Shown here piece after piece: positions 49,770-59,240 of a stretch of DNA of 64,000 nucleotides. The stretch lies in contig NC_013517.1 of the NCBI RefSeq assembly GCF_000024405.1, forward strand, positions 2,666,001-2,730,000. The letters are read 5' to 3'. How positions within the stretch are numbered: the stretch's first letter is position 1; each line of letters opens with the position of its first letter. The notes below the pieces were generated by a model. The model was not told the origin of the DNA. It made no database searches and worked only from the letters and a program-made list of their open reading frames with translations. Made by a program: the position numbers and the translations under genes. The DNA comes from Sebaldella termitidis ATCC 33386 (lineage in GTDB: Bacteria > Fusobacteriota > Fusobacteriia > Fusobacteriales > Leptotrichiaceae).

Positions 49770-49889
49770 TTATCTGTTTACTGCCGGACCGCATACATTA
49801 ATACCGTTTGTACTGCATTTTCTGCTGCCACATGATCCCAAAGCCGACATACATATCATTACCAGAATAAATAATCTGACTTTTTTCAT
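49770..49889 (-). CDS. tiny lipoprotein
   Basis: 39 residues from the ATG at 49889 with GAGGAG upstream. Signal peptide ends in the lipobox ALGSC (C20); the mature peptide is only about 20 residues (GSRKCSTNGINVCGPAVNR after the Cys). It is the first gene of the group with the two DKNYY paralogues. Function unknown. Confidence 0.55.
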   Translation of the reverse strand: MKKVRLFILVMICMSALGSCGSRKCSTNGINVCGPAVNR

Positions 49890-50334
49890 GCTATCACTCC
49901 TCTTTACAAATAACTTATTATAAATTATATATAAATCATAGTATATTTTCAAGCCAGAATATATATTTTTATTATTATATATTTAATATTATGATTAATT
50001 CCTGATTATCAGGCAAAACAAAAGAATCACACAAAATAAGAAAAATAAAGAAATACTTCTGTTTATTCAAAATTTTACATTTTATATAATAAAAAAACTA
50101 TATTTCTCCAAATAGTAAATCTATGTATCCGGTCTTTTTCCATGAAAATCTTACATATTATTTATTCAGCTGAAAAAAGAGCCGATAGTATCGGCTCTAA
50201 TCAATTTATTCAAATATCTGTATTTTTTACAAAAGCAAAGTATTGTATCATTCAAAATATTTTTAAACTGTTTACTGCTTTTTTTAATCACTTTTTTATT
50301 TCATAAAAATATTCAGATGTAAAAATTCTTTTTG
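49890..50334. other. intergenic with one terminator
   Basis: About 445 AT-rich bases. Apart from the hairpin at 50172-50199 nothing was recognised: no start signals, repeats or RNA-like structures. Confidence 0.5.
50172..50199 (-). terminator. terminator of the gene at 50335
   Basis: GAGCCGAT and ATCGGCTC arms with a three-base loop and six T on the leftward side. It lies about 135 bases after the stop. Confidence 0.85.
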
Positions 50335-50685
50335 TTACAATACTGTATTATTATTTAACAGCTCTATATATTCATACATTGAATATCTCAATATTTCATT
50401 CTGATTCTTGAAAGTATAGTCTGTTATTTGTCCCTCATTCCCGTTAATCAAATTATACCCCTCTTTATTTCCAGTCAGTATCATTGAATTTTTTAATAAA
50501 TATACTTCTCCTTCTATTAATTTTTTGACACTTTCTTCTCCGAATTTATTTATTAAATCTGTCACCTTCTGGGTTCTGTTATTATTAGGAGTTTTTATTC
50601 CTGATATTTTTTCTTTTATTATCTGCATTTCCTGAGATGTATAAAACTTATTTCCCGTGTTTTCTTTTTCTTTTATCTTTACCAT
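50335..50685 (-). CDS. hypothetical protein
   Basis: 116 residues, soluble, charged, helical first half (QKVTDLINKFGEESVKKLI) and a mixed second half ending EYIELLNNNTVL. GGAGGT precedes the ATG. No family recognised and no clear operon partner. Confidence 0.5.
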   Translation of the reverse strand: MVKIKEKENTGNKFYTSQEMQIIKEKISGIKTPNNNRTQKVTDLINKFGEESVKKLIEGEVYLLKNSMILTGNKEGYNLINGNEGQITDYTFKNQNEILRYSMYEYIELLNNNTVL

Positions 50686-51054
50686 AGTGATACCTCCGAT
50701 TGCCTCTTTATTTTATATAGTGATTCTAACACTAGAAATTTAAAATTCCCATTCGGATAACATCCGGTTAATGGAGATTTTAAAAATATACTTATTTAAG
50801 ATTTTGACATTTAAAACAATATTTTTCATTTTTCTTACTTTTATTAAATTTTAAAATCCATACTTTCCCTAGTTAGAAAATTATACTTTTTAATACTTAG
50901 ATTTTTGTTATTTCCCTATTATAAATAACTTACAGATATCAATTATAGATTTTTATAATGTCAAGTATTCTCTTTATTTAACAGCTGATATTAAGTTGAT
51001 AAATCCGACAAAAATAATTTGCTTTCAGCTGTTCATTATGAAGATTTTTTTAAA
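50686..51054. other. intergenic with long inverted repeat
   Basis: An imperfect inverted repeat spans about 50739-50787: left arm TTTAAAAT..CCATTCGGAT, centre AAC, right arm ATCCG..AATGG..ATTTTAAA. It lies about 60-100 bases upstream of the hypothetical gene and may be an operator or an RNA hairpin. Nothing else recognised. Confidence 0.4.
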
Positions 51055-51082
51055 TAAAAAGCCCTCTTTAAAGGGCTTTATT
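51055..51082 (-). terminator. terminator of the metal efflux operon
   Basis: AAAGCCCT and AGGGCTTT arms with a six-base loop and a T run leftward, about 90 bases after the ATPase stop. Confidence 0.82.
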
Positions 51083-51174
51083 ATATCACAATTTTTTAAC
51101 AGCTGATTTTCTGATATATAATAATTTAGTTAAGCGGGATTTTTATCTAAATTTTATATTTTTGAAATTATGTA

Positions 51175-53064
51175 CTATTCTTCATCTTTAAATTTCATAG
51201 CTCTCATAGCATTTAAAATAGCAAGAACTGACACACCTACATCGGCAAAAATTGCTTCCCACATAGTCGCTATACCTCCGGCACCTAAAATCAATACTAT
51301 CAGCTTTACAATAAGTGCAAAGAAAATATTCTGCCTTACAATATTAAGTGTTTTTTTGGCAATTTTTATAGTTGTTGCTATCTTAGACGGTTCATCATTC
51401 ATTATAACTATATCTGCTGCTTCAATAGCTGCATCTGATCCTAATCCGCCCATGGCAATTCCAACATCTGCCCTTGCAAGTACTGGTGCATCGTTTATAC
51501 CATCTCCGACAAATGAAAGATTTTTATTTTTAGGCTTTTCTGCCAATAATTTTTCTACCTTTTCTACTTTATCCCCCGGAAGCAATTCAGCATAAACCAG
51601 ATCAAGTCCTAATTCCTCCGCGACCTTTTCTCCTACTTTCCTTGAATCTCCTGTCAGCATAACAGTTTTCTGAATTCCGAGTTTTTTCAGATTTTCAATT
51701 GCTTTTTTTGAATCAGCTTTTATTTCATCGGATATTACTATATATCCCTTATAAATTCCGTCTATTGCTATATGAACTATTGTACCTGTTATATTATCAC
51801 TGTCAGCATACTTTATTCCTTTGCTTTTCATCAATTTAGCATTTCCTGCCAGAATAATTTTATTATACACAGCAGCTTTTACGCCATGTCCGGGAATTTC
51901 TTCCACATCAGAAATTTTTGAATTGTCTATTTTCTTTCCGTAAGCTTTTAATAAAGAAACTGAAATGGGATGATTCGAATAACTTTCTGCATAAGCAGCC
52001 ATTTCCAGTAACTCTTCTTTTGTTATACCCTCAGTGACTATTTCGGTTACATTAAAGACTCCTTTTGTTAAAGTCCCTGTTTTATCAAAAACGACTGTTT
52101 CTGTTTTGGAAAGAGCTTCCAGATAATTACTTCCTTTTACCAGAACCCCGTGTGCCGAAGCCCCTCCGATACCTCCGAAAAAACCAAGCGGTATTGAAAT
52201 GACAAGTGCACAGGGACAAGATATAACAAGGAAAATCAGTGCTCTGTATAACCAGTCATAAAATACTGCATCTTTCAATATAAGCGGCGGAATAACTGCC
52301 AGAAAAGCTGCAATTATAACTACTGCCGGAGTATAATATTTTGCAAATTTAGTTATAAATTTTTCAGATTCCGATTTTTTACTGCTGGCATTTTCCACTA
52401 AATCCAATATTTTAGAAACCGTTGATTCCCCGAATTCTTTGGAAACTTTAACGGTAATTACCCCGCTCATATTTATACACCCGCTTAGAACTTCGTCTCC
52501 TTCCGAGACTTCCCGCGGTAAAGATTCTCCGGTTAAAGCTGAAGTATTAATTGTCGAATTTCCGCTGGCAACTTTTCCATCCAATGCAATTTTTTCTCCG
52601 GGCTTTATAATAATTATTTCCCCTACTTTAACTTCGTCAGGATCGACTCTGATGATTTTATTGCCGCGTTTTATATTTGCATAATCAGGTCTTATATCCA
52701 TAAGATCTGCTATTGATTTTCTGGATTTATTGACAGCATAATCCTGAAACAGCTCCCCGATTTGATAAAACAGCATTACAGCTACCCCTTCAGGATACTC
52801 TCCAATTATAAAGGCTCCTATAGTTGCAATTGACATTAGAAAGTTTTCATCAAAAATCTGACCGTTTAATATATTTTTTACTGCTTTTAAAACAACATCT
52901 CCCCCGACAATCAAATATGCTGTAAGATAAATCGATAATAATACTATGCCGGGATTAATACCCGGAAACAAAAGTACCATTTTATCATCAAAAGCCGGAA
53001 AAAGACCTACAATAAAGAAAAATGATCCTACTATAATTTTTAAAATCCTGTTTCTATATTTCAT
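51175..53064 (-). CDS. Zn/Cd-type heavy-metal P1B ATPase
   Basis: 629 residues. P1B features in order: membrane entry region, TGES loop (TSALTGESLP), the CPC metal site (ISCPCALVIS), phosphorylation motif DKTGTLTKG, HP motif (NHPISVSLL), GDGINDAP, and the last-helix region with MWEAIFADVGVSVLAILNA typical of Zn/Cd/Pb pumps (CadA/ZntA group). No N-terminal metal-binding domain is fused; a separate HMA protein is encoded 24 bases upstream. It exports divalent metals. Operon with an ArsR-type sensor. Confidence 0.92.
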   Translation of the reverse strand: MKYRNRILKIIVGSFFFIVGLFPAFDDKMVLLFPGINPGIVLLSIYLTAYLIVGGDVVLKAVKNILNGQIFDENFLMSIATIGAFIIGEYPEGVAVMLFYQIGELFQDYAVNKSRKSIADLMDIRPDYANIKRGNKIIRVDPDEVKVGEIIIIKPGEKIALDGKVASGNSTINTSALTGESLPREVSEGDEVLSGCINMSGVITVKVSKEFGESTVSKILDLVENASSKKSESEKFITKFAKYYTPAVVIIAAFLAVIPPLILKDAVFYDWLYRALIFLVISCPCALVISIPLGFFGGIGGASAHGVLVKGSNYLEALSKTETVVFDKTGTLTKGVFNVTEIVTEGITKEELLEMAAYAESYSNHPISVSLLKAYGKKIDNSKISDVEEIPGHGVKAAVYNKIILAGNAKLMKSKGIKYADSDNITGTIVHIAIDGIYKGYIVISDEIKADSKKAIENLKKLGIQKTVMLTGDSRKVGEKVAEELGLDLVYAELLPGDKVEKVEKLLAEKPKNKNLSFVGDGINDAPVLARADVGIAMGGLGSDAAIEAADIVIMNDEPSKIATTIKIAKKTLNIVRQNIFFALIVKLIVLILGAGGIATMWEAIFADVGVSVLAILNAMRAMKFKDEE

Positions 53065-53088
53065 TTCAGTACCCTCCTTTTTTTTATT

Positions 53089-53307
53089 TTATTTTTTAAT
53101 TATAACTGCAGACTCTATTTTTTTTACAGTTTTTTTTATTTCCTCTATTACAGAATCTGAATTTTCGTCAACAAGTTCAAGATTCATCTTTGCAGTCATA
53201 AAATTCACATTAACACTGTTAACACCTTCCACCTTTTGAACAGATCTTTCAATTTTTGCTGCACAATTGGCACAATCCAAGTTTTCTAGTCTGAATGTTT
53301 TTTTCAT
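53089..53307 (-). CDS. stand-alone HMA metal-binding protein
   Basis: 72 residues, one HMA domain with the metal site C12 and C15 (LDCANCAAK), the DCxxC form typical of the N-terminal domain of Zn/Cd pumps rather than of copper chaperones. It overlaps the ArsR-type gene (ATGA) and precedes the ATPase, so it looks like the pump's N-terminal domain encoded as a separate protein. Confidence 0.85.
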   Translation of the reverse strand: MKKTFRLENLDCANCAAKIERSVQKVEGVNSVNVNFMTAKMNLELVDENSDSVIEEIKKTVKKIESAVIIKK

Positions 53308-53600
53308 TTTTCTACCTCCGAATTTTTAGTTTCAATTATTTGTGTTAAAACTTTTCTAACATATGATTTTTTTAGTGAATAGAATAATACTCTTCCTTTT
53401 CTTTCGTATCTTACTAAATGTGCCTCTCTGAGTACAGCTAATTGATGTGAAACAGCCGATTGATTCATGTTAATCAATTTTGCTATGTCATGTACACACA
53501 TTTCAGTATCTATTAAAAGGTATAATATTTTCAATCTTGTCTCACTGGAAAATATTTTAAAAAGTTCTGCTAATTCAGTTATTTCTTTTTTATTGATCAT
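53304..53600 (-). CDS. ArsR/SmtB-family metal sensor (CadC-like)
   Basis: 98 residues from the ATG at 53600 (GGGAG upstream; eight further codons are open before it). Winged helix with MNQSAVSHQLAVLREAHLV. C35 and H37 in EMCVHDI form part of an alpha-3 metal site. It represses the operon until Zn, Cd or Pb binds. It is the first gene of the efflux operon. Confidence 0.88.
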   Translation of the reverse strand: MINKKEITELAELFKIFSSETRLKILYLLIDTEMCVHDIAKLINMNQSAVSHQLAVLREAHLVRYERKGRVLFYSLKKSYVRKVLTQIIETKNSEVEK

Positions 53601-53648
53601 TTTTTCTCCCAATATCTGTTCCATGAGTCATGAGTTAAGTTTTTTATT

Positions 53649-53662
53649 TGAATATATATTCA
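53649..53662. promoter_or_regulatory. probable ArsR-type operator
   Basis: A perfect 14-base palindrome TGAATATATATTCA followed by a second related half (TGTTCATATG). It lies about 50 bases upstream of the sensor start, the usual position for autoregulation. Confidence 0.6.
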
Positions 53663-53856
53663 TGTGTTCATATGTTTAAACGAATTATATCTAATCTGAT
53701 AAATTATGTCAAGATATTTTTGTAGAAAACTTTTTAAAGTTTTTATATTTTTGTTATTTTTTGAATAATCTTCAGATTATATTGCAAATATAAATACTTT
53801 GAATTTTATCTTTAATTAATGGTGATACCACAGATATAATAATTTATCTGCATAAT

Positions 53857-53882
53857 AAAAAAACTCCGAAGAGTTTTTTTAT
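53857..53882. terminator. terminator
   Basis: AAAAAACTC, loop CGAA, GAGTTTTTT; usable on both strands. It follows the leftward DUF554 gene. Confidence 0.8.
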
Positions 53883-53906
53883 TAAATATTATCTTATTAA
53901 ACATTC

Positions 53907-54617
53907 TCAGAAAAACATTCCCCATAATTTTGAAATAGGAATAACAATTAACAATGAAGGAAGCATATTTGTAATTCTTATATATTTCATTTCACAAATT
54001 CTGAAACCTGTGGCAAGGGCAATAATTCCTCCGCATGACATAAAATCATTAAGTGCTTCCGGAGTAGTCAGCGGAAGGATAAAGCCTGACAATAAATACA
54101 ATGCCATAAAAAATAAAAACTGCGGAACAGCAATTCCAGCTACTAAAAATCCTAATGATGCCGCAAAAATAGCTGATGTAAAAATATCAAGCACTGCCTT
54201 GGCAAGCAGGATACTGTGATCTCCGGTCATAGCCTCTGCCATAGAACCGAGAATTCCCGTAGAGCCTGTACAAAACAGTACAACCAGACTAACATATTTC
54301 TGAATAAACATATCATCCTCGGAACTGTTTTTACCAGAAATTTTTTCTATAAACAGTTTTATTTTAACAGTAAAAACTTCCATCCAGTGTTCTAAATCAA
54401 TCATTTCTCCAATAAAAGTCCCTAAAATAACAGAAAGAACAATACTCGGCAGAGAATGCAGCTTTACGATCAGATTTATTCCTATAGCCATTGATGCTAC
54501 GCCGAATATAAATGTAAGATTTGTACGTATACGTTCCGGGAAGTGCTTCCCAAATATTCCTCCAATTATCCCCCCAAGTAAAATTGCCGACGCGTTAGTA
54601 ATAATCCCAATAGGCAT
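53907..54617 (-). CDS. DUF554 membrane protein (YdfK-like)
   Basis: 236 residues with the DUF554 pattern: ITNASAILLGGIIGGIFGK, FGVASMAIGINLI, FCTGSTGILGSMAEAMTGDHSIL and a late GGIIALATGFRI. Six to seven helices. Probable transporter of unknown substrate. Monocistronic. Confidence 0.88.
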   Translation of the reverse strand: MPIGIITNASAILLGGIIGGIFGKHFPERIRTNLTFIFGVASMAIGINLIVKLHSLPSIVLSVILGTFIGEMIDLEHWMEVFTVKIKLFIEKISGKNSSEDDMFIQKYVSLVVLFCTGSTGILGSMAEAMTGDHSILLAKAVLDIFTSAIFAASLGFLVAGIAVPQFLFFMALYLLSGFILPLTTPEALNDFMSCGGIIALATGFRICEMKYIRITNMLPSLLIVIPISKLWGMFF

Positions 54618-54664
54618 AACTTCCCTCCAATTCTAAATTTCAAAGCATGTTAACATAACTGATC

Positions 54665-54702
54665 AAAAAATGCAAACGATTTTTCATTAATCATTTGCAA
54701 TT
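54665..54702 (-). promoter_or_regulatory. hairpin upstream of the DUF554 gene
   Basis: GCAAACGATT (54672-54681) pairs with AATCATTTGC (54689-54698) with one G-T pair; six T follow leftward. It could be an attenuator or a second terminator before the DUF554 gene. GTTAACATAA at 54649, just beside it, equals ten of eleven bases of the 34-kb recombination arms, but only as a single half. Confidence 0.45.
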
Positions 54703-54735
54703 TAATAAATTTAGTTTATAACTTAAAGATATAAT

Positions 54736-54772
54736 AAAAAACAAGACTAAATATAAACAGTCTTGTTTTTTA
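54736..54772. terminator. AACAAGACT-type terminator, copy 4
   Basis: AACAAGACT (54740-54748) and AGTCTTGTT (54759-54767) with A and T runs. It follows the leftward NTF2-like gene that ends at 54791. Confidence 0.85.
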
Positions 54773-54790
54773 TTATTTAATTAATCAATT

Positions 54791-55363
54791 TTATCTCATC
54801 ATTACATTAAAAAATTTAGTCGGAAATACTGAAAGTGTAGAAATAAGATCCAGATTTTTATCATAATTTACTTTCCACAAACCATTAATTTTATCCATAG
54901 TCACTTTTATATTTTTTGTTTTTAATACTCCTTTATGTCCATATTTTTCATATAATTTTTCATAAATCAATATTGCATTTTTATTATTAATACTATCTGG
55001 TGAAATCCCTAGATCGTTAAGTGATTCTAAAAAAGCTGAAACAAATTCATCGTCTGAAAGATTATCATATGAAACATAATTTACTTTTACATTCAGTGTA
55101 CTTTTATTTTTTGATTCACTTACTTTTGTAACTTCATATTTATTTTTCTTTGAGTATCCGCTCATTGCCTTAAATTCATTTTCATTGGATGCCATTTCCA
55201 TAAAGATTAACATTTCAGGATCTTGTCTGTAAGCCTTATAATCCTGGGCTACTAAATATTTCATTCCCTGTTCAAAAACCTGTTTTGACTCATATTTCTC
55301 TAAATTATTCCCCAACGTTAAACTCATTAACATTAAAAATAGTGCCAGTACTGCTTTTTTCAT
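54791..55363 (-). CDS. secreted NTF2-like protein, paralogue of the 23.9-kb gene
   Basis: 190 residues. Signal peptide to about residue 18. Mature part: NNLEKYESKQVFEQGMKYL, KKNKYEVTKVSESKNKSTLNVK and IKVTMDKINGLWKVNYD, matching the protein at 23922 block by block. Both also share the same terminator type and an upstream element. Exported, role unknown. Confidence 0.65.
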   Translation of the reverse strand: MKKAVLALFLMLMSLTLGNNLEKYESKQVFEQGMKYLVAQDYKAYRQDPEMLIFMEMASNENEFKAMSGYSKKNKYEVTKVSESKNKSTLNVKVNYVSYDNLSDDEFVSAFLESLNDLGISPDSINNKNAILIYEKLYEKYGHKGVLKTKNIKVTMDKINGLWKVNYDKNLDLISTLSVFPTKFFNVMMR

Positions 55364-55439
55364 TTTACCTCCTAGAAATTATAATAATAATTTATCTTAA
55401 CACCTTTATATGTATTTTTTGTGAAGTTTAATAAAATTG

Positions 55440-55456
55440 AATATTCAGTTTTCATT
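55440..55456 (-). repeat. degenerate third copy of the upstream element
   Basis: AATATTCAGTTTTCATT resembles the core of 23775-23803 and 24605-24633 (AATATTCA.TTGTCAT). It lies 77-93 bases upstream of the NTF2-like gene start. Confidence 0.35.
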
Positions 55457-55664
55457 ATTCACAGTTTTTTTGTAATACACTATACTTTATCCTAATCAAT
55501 TAATTCCTTCTTCTATTTTTGTAGAAACAACAAATCGGTTATTTATATTGAAGCTATGAATTCCAATACTTATAACTCTTTTTATTTTTAGATTATCTAT
55601 AATTTTTCATTCATTCTTTTCACTTTTTCATGCTATAATTTTATTAGATGAAGAGGTGATTTTT

Positions 55665-56243
55665 ATGTATATAAAAATTTTTTTCAGTTTTTTACTATCT
55701 GGAATAATGATCCAATTTTTTAAAATTTATAATGTTATTCATAATTTAAATCTCCTGAAAAACTTCAAAAGGTATTTTTTTATCATTTTTAACCAAATGT
55801 ATTTTCAAAAATCAAAATCAAATTTAAAATATATACAGCATACCGGATATCGCAAACTAGCTCACAGCACTAAAACTATTCGATTCTTTCCTGAATTTGA
55901 CAGAAATTTAAAACTTTATTCAAAATTACATTCTTTTATGAAAATCAATGAAACTCTATGTCCTAATGAACAAGAAGAAAAAATACATAAATTCGGAATC
56001 AGCTTCTATGATGAAATTATTTCAAATATTACTTTTCATCATGAAAAATTAGATAAAGAAATACTATTTTTATTCAATCCCTTTATACTTATTTTTAACT
56101 CTATAAAATTCATTATCAGTTTTTTGCTTAATTTTTTCGATTTTAAGTTTTCCGCTAGATCTGTTAATTTATTTAGTTTCTTTATTACCCTTTTTATTTT
56201 TCTCATCGGATATATAAAAATATACTATCTCTTTATTGTTTAA
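55665..56243 (+). CDS. membrane protein, unknown
   Basis: 192 residues from the ATG at 55665 (GAAGAGGTG upstream). One membrane helix at the N-terminus and two near the C-terminus (about 135-155 and 165-188), with a soluble middle domain. No family recognised. It has its own terminator at 56311-56338. Confidence 0.5.
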   Translation: MYIKIFFSFLLSGIMIQFFKIYNVIHNLNLLKNFKRYFFIIFNQMYFQKSKSNLKYIQHTGYRKLAHSTKTIRFFPEFDRNLKLYSKLHSFMKINETLCPNEQEEKIHKFGISFYDEIISNITFHHEKLDKEILFLFNPFILIFNSIKFIISFLLNFFDFKFSARSVNLFSFFITLFIFLIGYIKIYYLFIV

Positions 56244-56310
56244 TACATTCAGTATTTTATGCAAAGAATAAAATATTGATTTTACATTTATATTTTCAAT
56301 AAAAATATAA

Positions 56311-56338
56311 AAAAAGAAGTAGTTAAACTACTTCTTTC
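56311..56338. terminator. terminator
   Basis: GAAGTAGTT and AACTACTTC around a single A, with A run left and TTT right. Confidence 0.75.
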
Positions 56339-56339
56339 A

Positions 56340-57404
56340 ACACACCTACATAGTTCAGTAGACGTTAACCTTTAAGGGAATATATATAATACAGGAAAAA
56401 AAAATATTTTTATATATAATTCTTCAGGAAAAAAATTGATATTTTTAAAAACATTAGACTAATATCAATATATCTAAAGCATATTATAAACAAAAAACAA
56501 CATTTATCAAAAGCTCAACCAGTAATTTTGTAGAGTAATTATACCTGAAAACGAATTTTAAATGATAAAAATATAAAATCTTGCTGTTATAAAATGATCA
56601 AACTTAATAATACTAAAAAAGCTTTCTGATTTATTTGATTTCGAAAAACTTAAAACTAAAATATCCGAAAAATTTAAAAAGAGATAACCGCTATTCTGTT
56701 ATCTCACTGTTACTAGCGTTTGGCACTAGAATTAAAATATATCATGAAAATTTTAAAAATGCAACTATTATATAAATAAATATAAACTCTTTTAACAGAT
56801 CATAAAAATAAATGATAGATTATGATTTAAATTATAAATTGCCTCATAGTTATTACTAAAAGGCAATTCGATATTATATTTTTATTCGTATTTGATGCAT
56901 ACTTATATCATAATCAAATACTATTGTCAAACCAATAAAAAAAATATTATTCAATAAACTATTATAACGCATTTTACAAAAAATAACAAGAAGTATTCTT
57001 AGCAAACATGATAAACTATCAGATAAAATTCTAAATATTCTACCTAAAAATATTAATAACTCAGAAAAATACTTATCTTATGGAAAATTTAAATAATTTT
57101 ATCCTGGCTGCTATAAATAAAATAACGTACTTTAATTTTATTTCCAATAAAAATCTGGTTGAAGCTTTAGAGAATATAATGCTTTTCCTAGTGTTGATAC
57201 AGCTCTCTTTTCCCCTTCTCATGTCCGTACTGGACTTATCTGAGTTTTGTGTTTTTATAAATATTTGAGTATTGATAAATATCATCTTTCTTACTAAACA
57301 GTATCTAAATTCTTTCAACTTTAGCTATAACAGCTCATATATATTTTTTTCTAACTCTAAAGAAATAATAATATTTAAATTCTTAATTTTTTTAAAATTA
57401 TTGC
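56340..57404. other. intergenic, no gene supported
   Basis: About 1.06 kb, very AT-rich. A perfect hairpin GAGATAAC / GTTATCTC lies at 56684-56708 without a T run. Two short opposite frames around 57073-57318 lack ribosome-binding sites and convincing composition. It may be the remains of lost genes; nothing can be named. Confidence 0.45.
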
Positions 57405-57743
57405 TTAGATATCACATTTTTCTTTCTTAACTGCAAAATACTTTTCTAAATTTTCTAAATCTTCCTGATATATGCTTTCTTTTCTCAAATAATTCTCTAC
57501 CAATACTTTTAATAGCTCATTTTCCTTTTTTATCAATGCATAATGTGACCATTGAGCTTCTTTTCTGTCCCTGACAAAACCGTTATTTTTCAGATATGCC
57601 AAATGTCTTGAAGCTTTTGTCTGTGTGATATCAAGAACCTTTAAAATATCACACACGCATAATTCCTTATCATATAACAGATTAACTATTCTTAATCTGG
57701 TTTCATCTGACAAAGCTTTTAACTGGTCCGCAATATTAACCAT
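57405..57743 (-). CDS. arsR: ArsR-family arsenic-type repressor
   Basis: 112 residues. Winged helix (DITQTKASRHLAYLKNNGFV) and the As(III) motif ELCVCD with C29 and C31 in helix alpha-3. It probably represses the operon of the ArsP-like permease from the palindrome at 59047. It is the last gene of that operon, which gives feedback control. Confidence 0.88.
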   Translation of the reverse strand: MVNIADQLKALSDETRLRIVNLLYDKELCVCDILKVLDITQTKASRHLAYLKNNGFVRDRKEAQWSHYALIKKENELLKVLVENYLRKESIYQEDLENLEKYFAVKKEKCDI

Positions 57744-57763
57744 TATTTACCTCCATACTTTTA

Positions 57764-57991
57764 TTAAATAATTTCTTTTAATTCTTTTATTGTTGCTACT
57801 CTTCCGGAAATTACTACTTTTTCATCAATTACCAAGGCAGGAGTTTTCATTACGCCGAATTTCAAAATCTCTTTCATATCTGTTACCTTTTCCACCTCTG
57901 CTTCTTTTCCGCTTTCTTTCAAAGCCTCTTTAACATTTTTTTCTAAATTTTGACAATTTTTGCATCCGCTTCCCAAAACTTTAATTTTCAT
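57764..57991 (-). CDS. thioredoxin-like small protein (redox-active disulfide protein 2 type)
   Basis: 75 residues: VLGSGCKNCQNLEKNV with C10 and C13 as CxxC, then the cis-Pro region KTPALVIDEKVV and GRVATIKELKEII. Such proteins accompany ArsP-like permeases and are thought to handle the thiol or metal cargo. It lies between permease and arsR, about 20 bases from each. Confidence 0.85.
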   Translation of the reverse strand: MKIKVLGSGCKNCQNLEKNVKEALKESGKEAEVEKVTDMKEILKFGVMKTPALVIDEKVVISGRVATIKELKEII

Positions 57992-58010
57992 ATTTTTTTC
58001 CTCCTTTAAA

Positions 58011-59027
58011 TTATATAAACATATAACCGAAAAAATTAAAAGAATATCCGATTATTATTATTCCTATACCTACTATTAAAACAAAAATCGTTAATAACTT
58101 TGGCTTTACCACTTTACTTAACATTATTACTGAAGGCAGAGACAGTGCTGTAACTGCCATCATAAAAGATAATATTGTTCCTATTCCTACTCCTTTTAAA
58201 AATAAAGCTTCTGCTATCGGAATAGTACCGAATATATCTGCATACATCGGTATTCCTAGTATTGTTGATATTAATACAGCAAATTTATTATTATTCCCTA
58301 TTAGATTTTCTATTAATTCCTGCGGTATCCAGTTATGAATCAGTGCTCCTATTCCTACTCCGATTATTACATAAGGCCATACTTTTTTAAATATATCTTT
58401 TACCTGTTCCTTGGCAAACTCATGTCTTTTTCTTTTTGTCATGGTTTCCAGCTCACCATCAACATCAGGCATTTCCCTCACATATTCCTCTACCTGTGAT
58501 TCTAAATTTAAATGGTCTATTATACCACCGCCTGCAACAGCCAGTACTAATCCCACTAAAACATATACAAACGCTATCTTAAATCCAAAAAAAGACATTA
58601 ATAACAAAAAACTTCCGAGATCCACTAATGGTGAGGAAATTAAAAATGAAAAAGTAGTTCCTAATGATAATCCTGAAGCTGTAAATCCTATAAAAATAGG
58701 AATGCTCGAACAGCTGCAGAAAGGTGTTATCGTTCCTAATAAAGCTCCTACTATTCTACCTTTAATTCCTTTCATATTTCCTAATAATTTTTTAGTTCTT
58801 TCGGGCGGAAAATAGCTTTGTATATAAGAAATCCCATATATTAATAATGTCAATAATATAAATATTTTTATAGTATCAAATATAAAAAACTGAATACTTC
58901 CACCTATTTGAGAAGCTAAGTCAAGTCTTAGTAATTTTTGTACTATAAGCCCAGACAAATCATTTAACCAAGTCATTTTAAAAAAAATATCCATTATAGA
59001 ATTAAATCCTTTTATAAACATTTCCAT
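58011..59027 (-). CDS. ArsP/YraQ-type permease (DUF318)
   Basis: 338 residues from the ATG at 59027, chosen because GGAG stands eight bases upstream; an ATG four codons earlier lacks a site. About eight helices, with the motif GTITPFCSCSSIPIFIGF that holds the cysteines of methylarsenite exporters, and the second-half motif GIPMYADIFGTIPIAEAL. It probably exports organic arsenite or a related metalloid, in an operon with the thiol protein and arsR. Confidence 0.88.
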   Translation of the reverse strand: MEMFIKGFNSIMDIFFKMTWLNDLSGLIVQKLLRLDLASQIGGSIQFFIFDTIKIFILLTLLIYGISYIQSYFPPERTKKLLGNMKGIKGRIVGALLGTITPFCSCSSIPIFIGFTASGLSLGTTFSFLISSPLVDLGSFLLLMSFFGFKIAFVYVLVGLVLAVAGGGIIDHLNLESQVEEYVREMPDVDGELETMTKRKRHEFAKEQVKDIFKKVWPYVIIGVGIGALIHNWIPQELIENLIGNNNKFAVLISTILGIPMYADIFGTIPIAEALFLKGVGIGTILSFMMAVTALSLPSVIMLSKVVKPKLLTIFVLIVGIGIIIIGYSFNFFGYMFI

Positions 59028-59046
59028 ATTTTTCTCCATTCTTTAT

Positions 59047-59070
59047 ATTCGTTAAACCGGTTATACGAAT
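59047..59070. promoter_or_regulatory. probable ArsR operator
   Basis: A 24-base inverted repeat: left half ATTCGTTAAACC and right half GGTTATACGAAT, matching at 10 of 12 pairs. It lies 20 bases before the permease start. Confidence 0.65.
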
Positions 59071-59240
59071 AATAACACAAATAAAAAGATATTGTCAATT
59101 TTTTTTATCTTGCTTGTTATTATTTTCTAATTTTTTAATTTGGATATATTCCTATTTTTCTTATATAAGTCATGGTATAATACTCTTTTATAGTATATTT
59201 GTATATTGAAAAAATTTATATTTTTAACAGGAGAAAATAT

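Noticed and set aside
54649-54658. Third recombination site of the 34-kb switch
   Set aside because: Only ten bases of one arm match and there is no second arm; likely chance in AT-rich DNA.
57073-57318. Short frames on both strands as a transposase fragment or membrane protein
   Set aside because: I could not match either to a transposase, and neither has a ribosome-binding site.
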